Of a stretch of 17,147 bases of DNA, positions 7,584 through 13,846 are shown in pieces. The position numbers were made by a program, and so were the translations under genes. The stretch comes from Acidobacteriaceae bacterium. Its GTDB lineage: Bacteria > Acidobacteriota > Terriglobia > Terriglobales > Acidobacteriaceae. The notes below the pieces were generated by a model. That model saw only the letters and a list, made by a program, of their open reading frames with translations. It did no database searches and was not told the DNA's origin. The stretch is from NCBI GenBank assembly GCA_003133425.1, contig PKXI01000320.1, forward strand, positions 1 to 17,147, given 5' to 3'. Numbering within the stretch: the stretch's first letter is position 1; the number at the start of each line of letters is the position of its first letter.

Positions 7584-10500
7584 TCAGAAGTAGAACTTCG
7601 CCGCAATCTGAATGATGCGGGGTCCGGCCGTAGTGGAGGTGACCTTTCCGAAGTTCGCGCCAGAGGTCGAGATGTTCGCCGCCGGGTTGCCGAAACTAGG
7701 GTGATTGAACGCATCGAAGGCTTCAAAGCGCAGCTCAATCTTTTCTGCCTCCCTTAACGGGAACTGCTTGAACAGGCTGAGGTCTTCGTCATCCAGCCCG
7801 GGTCCGTAATACATCCTCGGCCGGCATGAGCCAAAGGTCCCCAGCGTTGGCGCTGAGAAGGCCGCCGGATTGATGAAGAATCCCGTGGCGTGCGTTCCAA
7901 CATAGTTGCTCGGGCTCTTGGATGCGCTTGCCCATGGGTCGCCGACGCAGTTCGCATACGATGCTGAATTTCCGCCCGTGTCGCTCACGTTGGTTGCCGT
8001 AACATTGAATGGCTGACCGCCCTGCAACGTGACAATTGCGTTGGCTTGCCAGTTGCCTAGCAAACGCGAGGCCAGGCTGTTGTTATTCATGACCAGACCG
8101 CCTTGGCCAATAGGCAACTGATAGGCCCCGTTGGCTGTAAACCGCTGGCGAACGTCCTGCGCGGAATTGCTCATCTCGTGGGCGTAATCATGCGCATTTT
8201 GCGGCGTATCGCCCCCCGTCAGATTGTCCACAAAGTCCCCCATGTTGTGGGACCAAGTGTAGCTGAAGTTGTACATCAGCCGGTGGCTCATCTGCCGCTG
8301 CAGGTTCAGTTCCAACGCGTTGTAATCGGTATTGCCGTCATTGGTAGCCAACTCGACAAACGCATGTTGACCGGCGCCATTCGCCGTGTCGTTGACATCG
8401 ATTGTGTTGCCGGAATTGAAGCTGGTCAGCGGGAAGTAAATATTTGCCGTACTTGTTACAGTGGCGCAAGTCGGGCAGCTCTTGATAAATCCCTGGTTCG
8501 CATTCTGCACCCGGTTCATCTTGCGGCCCCAGTTACCGATATAATTCGCGCTGAGAATCGTGTTACCGCTCAGCTGGTATTGCAGCCCGAAGCTGGTTTG
8601 CTGAATATAGCTGGTGCGGTTGTTCACGCCCTGTGCGCGCACATGTTGTGTGGGCAGTCCTCCCGCAACACCTCCCACGCAGACTCCACCGGATAGAGTG
8701 CCTGTGACGCAAGTTACATTCGGGCCCGGCGACAGCAAATCTTTGATGCTTGTAGAACTCAGATAGGCCGCTGAGTTCATGCCGCTTGCGGAGTCCATTT
8801 GGAATACGGGCGTCGTGCTCCCATTCTGCTGGGCAATCTGCCATGATCCCAAATACGGTGGATTCTGCTGCAGCATGGATTCGGACCCGATCCTGTTGAT
8901 GAACTGGTGGAAGATGCCGTACCCGGCGCGGACAACGAGCGGGTTGCTGAGGTGATATGAAATTCCGATGCGGGGCGCAAAACCCGTGTGGTCGGTTTGC
9001 ATCTGCGTATCGCCTGACCAGCCGCCGCTGGAAGTAGCCTGCACAATCGTGCCGCCATTCGCCGGCGGCCCCGATGCGATGCAGGCGGGATAGGCCTGGG
9101 CTCCGCAGGAGAAGTTAGCGGTGCGCCCCTCGCGATTAAGCCAGAATGGCGGATACAGCTCATAGCGAAGACCATAGTTGACCGTCAGCTTGCTTGTCGT
9201 GCGCCACGTATCCTGGGCGTAGAACGAGTTACCGCGAATGTAGTTGTTGATTTCAATGGGCTCACTCAGAATCAGCTGGGAAGCATCCCCAAGAAGAATG
9301 TCGGCTCCGCTGAATCCATTGGCGCTGCTGTAAATGCCCGAGTTGTAAATGATTCCCTGTGGGGATTGAATGTCGAAGAAATTCAAAGCATCCTGATGGT
9401 ACTCGTAACCGAACTGTAGGCTGTGCGCGCCCTTCATCCAATACAGCGATTCAAGCATCTGATAGGTCTGCGCAACCTGGTACTGCGGGCGATAATATGA
9501 GCCGCCTATGCTGGTAAGCCCACTTTCCTGGAAAGGCGGGATACCGAAGGCCCACGGGTTTTGAGGAACCCCCTGCAGCCCAAGTAAAGAAGCGGCCTGA
9601 GATTGCCCTACCGTGACGCCGATCGGATTGCTATGGGAAAACGTACGCAAATACCCGAAATGCGCGGTATTCACGGTATTGTGGTTGATCGTATCCGTCC
9701 ATCCAAGCGCGACCGATTGATCGTGCAGAATGTAGGAGGTGGGAAAACCCGCGCCATTGCCTGCTACGGCATTGGATGTCCATGTCGGCGGGGTCTCATA
9801 ATTCGCCCATTCGAAGGCGTAACGGCCAAATATCTGGTTTGTCTTGTTGAGTGCATGGTCGATACGAACGTCCAAGGTCCGCGTATTGTTCGGAACCGAT
9901 CCGACATACGCATAATTGTTCGCGCCGGTGAACGTGTTAACAGGTGCAATATTGGGCGTAGGATAAAGGGCCATCAATTTCGCTCCGACCGGGTCCCAAC
10001 AGCCCTTGCTGACCACGTTTCCGGTGATACAGCCTGACTGGCTCGGTACCACTGCGGCCATGTTGAATTTGCTCATATAACTGCCGTTGGTGGCGGCGCT
10101 GAAATCGCCGTTCTGCACCATGGCAGTCGTGGGCACAATTGCTTGTTCCGTTAGGTCCGTATTGCTCAGCAGATTCTCGTAGGAGGCGAAGAAAAAGGTC
10201 TTGTCGCGCTTGATCGGCCCGCCAACGGTTCCGCCAAACTGGTTCTGATTGTATTGGCCCCTGGAAATTCCGTTGTAGTTATTGAAATACGTGTTCGCGT
10301 TCAACGCCCCGTTTTGGATGTAGTCCCACGCATCCCCATGAAACTGGTTAGTGCCAGACCTGGTAGATACGTTCACCACGGCACCGGCAGCGGTGCCAAA
10401 CTCCACTGAATACGTTCTGGTCTGCAGAACGAATTCCTGCAATGCGTCCGGCGGCGGAATCACCGACTGCGTCGACTGCTCTTGCAGGTTCTCTGATTTT

Positions 10501-11135
10501 GAGTTGTTATCAATTCCATCCAACTGGAAATAGTTCTGGAGCTGCAGGTTTCCGTTTGCGCTGAACAATCCCTCAGCCGGGTTTGACACCGTGTTGTCGC
10601 GGAACACGCCCGGTTGGGTCAGCACCAGACTATCGTAATCTCGGCCATTGAGCGGCAGGTCGTTCACTTCCTGCGACGGCATCACTCCGTTGACTTCCGC
10701 CGACTGCGTCTGCAGTTCCACGGTGTTTTCGTTCACCACGACCTGCTGCTGATCCGCGGATACGCCAAGCGAAAAGTCTACCTCGATACGGTCCTGCACG
10801 TTCAAGGTGATGTTTTGCCGCACCTCGATTTCGAATCCGGCATGCTTTACAGTGACGCTGTACACGCCTGGGATTAGCTGCAACGCCTGATATTCGCCTT
10901 GCCCGCTGGTTACATACGATCGCGTGACCCCGGTCGCTGTGTCGGTGACATCCACGGTTGCTGCGGGAATCCGCGCGTAGCCCTTGTCCTGGACAATACC
11001 CACAATCGCGCCGGTGTCTGTTTGCGCGTAGGCTGAAATCGCTAGCGCCAGTAGCACTAACACTGCGAATGCGGTGCAAAGTTGCTTGATGCGGGTGGTC
11101 TCCATTCCGTCCTGGGAAAGATAGGCAACATGCAT
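7584..11135 (-). CDS. TonB-dependent receptor, Oar-like, with carboxypeptidase-regulatory-like domain
   Basis: Outer-membrane transporter of 1183 aa. It has a signal peptide with predicted cleavage after AYA (residue 37) and a carboxypeptidase-regulatory-like beta domain at about 40-125 (GAIVGIVQDKGYARIPAATVDV...). The plug follows at about 140-260 (NDLPLNGRDYDSLVLTQPGV; NYFQLDGIDNNS; STRSGTNQFHGDAWDYIQNG). A long barrel ends in the aromatic C-terminus IIQIAAKFYF expected for BAM insertion. FEAFDAFNHPSFGNP near the end is typical of acidobacterial members as I know them. I see no obvious TonB box and no SusD partner. The ATG at 11135 is favoured over the internal METTR start by a near-perfect AAGGAGGT (11143-11150) at 7-nt spacing, although this gives a long n-region before the hydrophobic core. 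The gene lies behind the LacI-type promoter/operator at 11524-11558 and is probably the first gene of the catabolic transcript. Its ligand is unknown. Confidence 0.93.
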   Translation of the reverse strand: MHVAYLSQDGMETTRIKQLCTAFAVLVLLALAISAYAQTDTGAIVGIVQDKGYARIPAATVDVTDTATGVTRSYVTSGQGEYQALQLIPGVYSVTVKHAGFEIEVRQNITLNVQDRIEVDFSLGVSADQQQVVVNENTVELQTQSAEVNGVMPSQEVNDLPLNGRDYDSLVLTQPGVFRDNTVSNPAEGLFSANGNLQLQNYFQLDGIDNNSKSENLQEQSTQSVIPPPDALQEFVLQTRTYSVEFGTAAGAVVNVSTRSGTNQFHGDAWDYIQNGALNANTYFNNYNGISRGQYNQNQFGGTVGGPIKRDKTFFFASYENLLSNTDLTEQAIVPTTAMVQNGDFSAATNGSYMSKFNMAAVVPSQSGCITGNVVSKGCWDPVGAKLMALYPTPNIAPVNTFTGANNYAYVGSVPNNTRTLDVRIDHALNKTNQIFGRYAFEWANYETPPTWTSNAVAGNGAGFPTSYILHDQSVALGWTDTINHNTVNTAHFGYLRTFSHSNPIGVTVGQSQAASLLGLQGVPQNPWAFGIPPFQESGLTSIGGSYYRPQYQVAQTYQMLESLYWMKGAHSLQFGYEYHQDALNFFDIQSPQGIIYNSGIYSSANGFSGADILLGDASQLILSEPIEINNYIRGNSFYAQDTWRTTSKLTVNYGLRYELYPPFWLNREGRTANFSCGAQAYPACIASGPPANGGTIVQATSSGGWSGDTQMQTDHTGFAPRIGISYHLSNPLVVRAGYGIFHQFINRIGSESMLQQNPPYLGSWQIAQQNGSTTPVFQMDSASGMNSAAYLSSTSIKDLLSPGPNVTCVTGTLSGGVCVGGVAGGLPTQHVRAQGVNNRTSYIQQTSFGLQYQLSGNTILSANYIGNWGRKMNRVQNANQGFIKSCPTCATVTSTANIYFPLTSFNSGNTIDVNDTANGAGQHAFVELATNDGNTDYNALELNLQRQMSHRLMYNFSYTWSHNMGDFVDNLTGGDTPQNAHDYAHEMSNSAQDVRQRFTANGAYQLPIGQGGLVMNNNSLASRLLGNWQANAIVTLQGGQPFNVTATNVSDTGGNSASYANCVGDPWASASKSPSNYVGTHATGFFINPAAFSAPTLGTFGSCRPRMYYGPGLDDEDLSLFKQFPLREAEKIELRFEAFDAFNHPSFGNPAANISTSGANFGKVTSTTAGPRIIQIAAKFYF

Positions 11136-11142
11136 GGAACTA

Positions 11143-11150
11143 ACCTCCTT
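11143..11150 (-). promoter_or_regulatory. Ribosome binding site AAGGAGGT of the TonB receptor
   Basis: The minus strand reads AAGGAGGT, then TAGTTCC, then ATG. It is an almost complete anti-16S complement at 7-nt spacing, the strongest such site in the window. It fixes the receptor start at 11135 and suggests high translation. Confidence 0.8.
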
Positions 11151-11211
11151 AGTGTCGAGCCAAGATTAGAAACAACTCCACTGCCCCAACGGTCCGGTCC
11201 CGTGTGTACAT

Positions 11212-11224
11212 GCTGCCGGGCAGC
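11212..11224. repeat. Perfect odd palindrome GCTGCCGGGCAGC in the receptor leader
   Basis: GCTGCC and GGCAGC flank a central G, about 80 nt upstream of the receptor start. This may be a compact hairpin or a dimer-binding site. It lies in the untranslated leader if the promoter at 11530-11558 is used. Confidence 0.35.
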
Positions 11225-11291
11225 GTCTTATGAATCGCAGGAGCAAACCGGGAAAATACCCCGCAAGTGCAAAAAAGGCTGCGTGAAAGGC

Positions 11292-11302
11292 CACATTATG
11301 TG
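11292..11302. promoter_or_regulatory. Odd palindrome CACATTATGTG, possible binding site
   Basis: CACAT and ATGTG flank a central T; GG and CC pairs outside extend the symmetry after one mismatch. It lies about 160 bp upstream of the receptor start. No convincing promoter boxes are placed around it, so the regulatory role is speculative. Confidence 0.25.
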
Positions 11303-11319
11303 CCCAATCTAAAAGGGAA

Positions 11320-11460
11320 GGCCTTCAGGGGCTAAAACCCCCGTTATTGCATTTGCATACGGACCAAGGCCCGTACCCTTGAAATGGAATCCTGCCGCGG
11401 CCTGTAAAACCTCGGCGCTTTGAATTCCCCCACATGACAAGGCTGAAGCCCTGACCAGAC
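11320..11460. repeat. Cluster of small hairpins, possible dispersed acidobacterial intergenic repeat
   Basis: Several short GC stems with AAAA-type loops follow one another. They are GGGG-CTAAAA-CCCC (11328-11341), TACGG...CCGTA (11358-11375), GCCGCGG...CCTCGGC with one mismatch and loop CTGTAAAA (about 11394-11418), and GGCTGAAGCC (about 11441-11450). The phrases 'GGGGCTAAAACCCC' and 'GGCTGAAGCC' resemble short intergenic repeats I associate with Acidobacteriaceae genomes. That is from memory and must be tested against the genome itself. If the promoter upstream is used, the block sits in the 5' leader of the receptor mRNA. Confidence 0.45.
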
Positions 11461-11523
11461 GAACAGCTCGCATTGGCGATTCGGCGGACACCCCTAGATC
11501 ACGGGCGTTACCGGTAAAGCAAT

Positions 11524-11533
11524 GAAACGGTTC
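11524..11533. promoter_or_regulatory. Candidate LacI-family operator core GAACCGTTTC
   Basis: On the minus strand the site reads GAACCGTTTC, nine of ten matches to the symmetrical LacI/GalR-family core GAAACGTTTC. It overlaps the -10 hexamer and the expected transcription start of the promoter at 11530-11558, the classical position for repression by blocking RNA polymerase. The LacI-family gene at 12632-13651 is the obvious candidate to bind it. Confidence 0.55.
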
Positions 11534-11558
11534 TACACAGCGCCGAGAATGTTGTCAA
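11530..11558 (-). promoter_or_regulatory. Sigma70-type promoter for the receptor/catabolic operon
   Basis: The minus strand has TTGACA (11553-11558, perfect -35 consensus), exactly 17 bp, then TAGAAC (11530-11535, 4/6 to TATAAT). Seven T residues lie just upstream of the -35 box and could act as an UP-like element. Transcription would start near 11523, giving a leader of about 390 nt before the receptor ATG. The operator core overlaps the -10. Confidence 0.65.
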
Positions 11559-11559
11559 G

Positions 11560-11592
11560 AAAAAAATGCAGGTCCGATTGTCGACGGAATCC
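11560..11592 (-). terminator. Possible weak intrinsic terminator of the LacI-PfkB transcript
   Basis: On the minus strand a short stem TCCG/CGGA, plus GG/CC across a bulge, has an 8-nt loop and is followed by CTGCA and then seven T residues (11560-11566). The stem is short and the T-run is offset by a few bases, so function is doubtful. The T-run may instead belong to the adjacent promoter. Confidence 0.25.
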
Positions 11593-11631
11593 CCTTTTGG
11601 AAAGACACAGATCGAAAGTTCGAGCCCTGCT

Positions 11632-12588
11632 TCAGCCCTTCCGCATTTTCATCAGGCGCCGTTTGTACTCCTGTGACCCCGGCAGTCCCCGCGAACCGCC
11701 TGGCTGTGTTCCGGCCATGCTGCCGCAGATATTTCCCGCACGCAGGCAATCATCCCATCCCATGCCATGCAGAAAGGCATGCAGAAATCCACCGTTGAAT
11801 GCGTCCCCTACTCCTGTGGCATCCACCAACGGTACTGGCAATGCCGGCTGCCGATAAACCTTGCCCTCTGCCATCAACAGCGATCCTTTTGCTCCCAGTT
11901 TCACAACCGGCACTCTTACCCAGTCCTGCAACTTCTCCAATGCACTCCTGGGACTTGTTGCTCCAGTAATAGCCCGGGCCTCATGTTCGTTGGGAAATAT
12001 GAAATCACAGTAGCTGATGATCGACATTAACTGGTTGACGGAGATTTCAGGATTCCATCCGAAGTCTGCGGAAATTGTCACGCCGCGATCCCTCAGGCTG
12101 CGCAGCACTGGTTGCCATTTTGCCGGCCGCCTCAATGCGCATGCCAGATGCACATGCCGAGTCTGGCCCAGCTTGCATTGCACCGCTTCATTGTCAAGCA
12201 GATCTTCAAGCCGCCGATTTATCGGCTCGTTGGTCACCATCATTCGATCGGTCTTGAAGGCTATGCAGACCGTCAGCGCTGTGGGCAGGTCTTTGCGGTA
12301 TTCACATGCCGTGATGTCCAGTTTTTCCTGCCTTATCTGGTTCCATGTAGGCAGATAATCTGCATCGGCGCCAACTCTGGTGATGATTCCCGTTACTGTG
12401 CCTAACCGGCTTGCAGCAATCGCTGTCGTGGACAGGCCTCCTCCCGGCGCGACCAGAAATGAGTCGGTCTTCGACTCTTCTCCGAAGCGGGGACGCCGTG
12501 GCAAATGGTAGAAGATCATGTCGGAAAAGAATTCTCCGAATACCACCAGATCAAACTTTGTTTCCCTGTACTCTCGCCTCTTGGCCAT
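11632..12588 (-). CDS. PfkB-family carbohydrate kinase (first copy, GVGD variant)
   Basis: Cytoplasmic ATP-dependent kinase of the ribokinase/PfkB family, 318 aa. The first strand is KFDLVVFGE (11-19) and the N-terminal glycine motif is APGGGLSTTA (47-56). NEHE is at 200-203. The C-terminal signature is DATGVGDAFNGGF (256-268) with predicted catalytic base Asp262. The usual GAGD is GVGD here; Val at that place is tolerated in the family, so the enzyme is probably active. The ATG follows GAGGGG at 8-nt spacing. The gene starts 43 bp after the LacI regulator's stop and is probably co-transcribed with it. It is then separated from the receptor gene by the regulatory interval. It shares an RHVH motif (144-147) and overall layout with the kinase at 2223-3146 but is clearly divergent, so the two probably have different substrates. 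No specific substrate can be assigned. Confidence 0.9.
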   Translation of the reverse strand: MAKRREYRETKFDLVVFGEFFSDMIFYHLPRRPRFGEESKTDSFLVAPGGGLSTTAIAASRLGTVTGIITRVGADADYLPTWNQIRQEKLDITACEYRKDLPTALTVCIAFKTDRMMVTNEPINRRLEDLLDNEAVQCKLGQTRHVHLACALRRPAKWQPVLRSLRDRGVTISADFGWNPEISVNQLMSIISYCDFIFPNEHEARAITGATSPRSALEKLQDWVRVPVVKLGAKGSLLMAEGKVYRQPALPVPLVDATGVGDAFNGGFLHAFLHGMGWDDCLRAGNICGSMAGTQPGGSRGLPGSQEYKRRLMKMRKG

Positions 12589-12631
12589 CGTTTTGTCCCC
12601 TCAGATTGCTATCGTGCTGCTCCCTTATCGA

Positions 12632-13651
12632 TCAACGTAATCCGTCTGATGACTTTCTCCTTACCAGTTTCGGTTTCACCAATGCTCTGTGCGTACCGCT
12701 GTCATTTCCACTAGCGATGGCACGCAGCGCAAGTCGCCCGGCCTTCTGGCCAACTTCGCGTCCCCCCATGTCAATGCTCGTGAGCGGAAACCTCATCCCG
12801 CACAGCAGCGGGTCCTCTCCGCAGCCCACAAACCGCATCTCTTCCGGGATCTTGATTCCATGACTGCTAGCCGCATCCATGGCGCCTACAGCCATCATGT
12901 CGGTGTATGTCATCACGCCATCCGGGCGGCCGCTCCGGCCCAGCAACCGCACCATGGCATCGTACCCGTGCTTGTACTCGCCCTCTTCCGGGCTCATGCT
13001 CTCCACCACCAGGTCGGGCTGAACGGAGAGCCCGTATTCACTCAGCGCCCCGCGATAGCCATTGGATCGCATGTCACCGACGGCCGTGCGGGGGCCACGA
13101 ATATACGCGATTCGCTTGCACCCGCGCCGAATCAGATGATCACACGCAATCCGGCCCACCTCCTCCTCGTGAACGCGCACAAAACTTTTCGCCGCTCGAG
13201 ACGGCCTGTCTCCTACAAAGATCACCGGCATTCTTCTTGAGCTTTGCATCTGCTCAAAAAATGCGGCCGTTTCCTGCAGCGACACAATCAGCAGCGCGTC
13301 CACCTGAAGAGAAAAAAAGACCTCAATTTGCCGCTGCTCGCAATCTATGTCATCTTGCGATGAGCAAACGATCAGACTATAGCCCGCCACATTGACCGTC
13401 TGATCGATGCCGGCTGCGACATTCGCGAGATACGGCCTGCCTATTGAGGGAAGGATCAGTCCCATGGTCTTGGTCTGGCCGGTGCGCAAGCTGCTTGCGC
13501 TGATGTTGGGAATGTACTTTAACTCCTTGACCCGTTTCATAACGCGGGCCTTGGTTGCGTCGCTGATGTCCGTTTGCCCGCGCAGCACCTTCGAAATAGT
13601 CATCTTCGATAGGTTGAGGTCTTTGGCAATGTCCTTAAGTCGCACTCGCAT
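12632..13651 (-). CDS. LacI-family transcriptional regulator
   Basis: DNA-binding repressor or activator of 339 aa, standard for LacI/GalR proteins. The N-terminal helix-turn-helix is VRLKDIAKDLNLSKMTISKVLRG (3-25). The hinge helix is NISASSLRTGQT (49-60) with the minor-groove-inserting Leu55. A periplasmic-binding-protein-like effector domain follows from about 62 (TMGLILPSIGRPYLANVAAGI...) to the C-terminus, which ends with the usual KPKLVRRKSS. The ATG is preceded by GGAG at 8-nt spacing. A GC-rich hairpin abuts that ribosome site. The gene heads a two-gene unit with the PfkB kinase. It is the likely controller of the operator core at 11524-11533 in front of the receptor operon. The effector is probably a sugar or sugar phosphate of the pathway (inference). 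Confidence 0.94.
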   Translation of the reverse strand: MRVRLKDIAKDLNLSKMTISKVLRGQTDISDATKARVMKRVKELKYIPNISASSLRTGQTKTMGLILPSIGRPYLANVAAGIDQTVNVAGYSLIVCSSQDDIDCEQRQIEVFFSLQVDALLIVSLQETAAFFEQMQSSRRMPVIFVGDRPSRAAKSFVRVHEEEVGRIACDHLIRRGCKRIAYIRGPRTAVGDMRSNGYRGALSEYGLSVQPDLVVESMSPEEGEYKHGYDAMVRLLGRSGRPDGVMTYTDMMAVGAMDAASSHGIKIPEEMRFVGCGEDPLLCGMRFPLTSIDMGGREVGQKAGRLALRAIASGNDSGTHRALVKPKLVRRKSSDGLR

Positions 13652-13663
13652 CGGTCAGACTCC

Positions 13664-13679
13664 GCGCGGCGGACCGCGC
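13664..13679 (-). promoter_or_regulatory. Hairpin directly upstream of the LacI ribosome binding site
   Basis: The minus strand reads GCGCGG-TCCG-CCGCGC, a perfect 6-bp GC stem with a 4-nt loop, immediately followed by GGAG (13660-13663), the ribosome site of the LacI gene. Stacking so close to the site could limit ribosome access and keep the regulator low. This is seen as structure only; function is inferred. The whole gap 13680-13846 holds no gene; a TAGAAT near 13690 has no fitting -35 partner. Confidence 0.4.
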
Positions 13680-13846
13680 TACCCCTCGATTCTAGACGAA
13701 GGGCCGCGGGGATCTACTTCCGCTTGCACATTCCATGCTTTGCCGATTGCCCAGCGTTTTTTCGAAGTTACAGTCTCACGGTCGGTATCTTGCCCTTCAT
13801 CTTCAAGCTTCCCTTCTTGTCGCCCTCGCGGATCCCAAAACATGAC

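Larger units (their letters stand above)
11136..11631. other. Regulatory interval between the first PfkB gene and the receptor gene
   Basis: This 496-bp stretch has no credible gene. Read on the minus strand from the kinase stop it holds, in order, a possible weak terminator with seven T residues (11560-11592), the promoter (11530-11558), the operator core (11524-11533), a run of small hairpins (about 11320-11460), palindromes at 11292-11302 and 11212-11224, and the strong ribosome site of the receptor. A 60-codon GTG-start frame at 11309-11491 crosses the hairpins but lacks a good ribosome site and recognisable motifs. Confidence 0.6.

Noticed and set aside
7584..11135. SusC/SusD-type pair
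   Set aside because: No SusD-like lipoprotein gene is present; the receptor is of the Oar/carboxypeptidase-regulatory type.
11309..11491. A 60-codon minus-strand frame in the receptor leader, possible leader peptide
   Set aside because: GTG start with a poor ribosome site, no motif, and it runs through the hairpin repeats that explain the sequence better.
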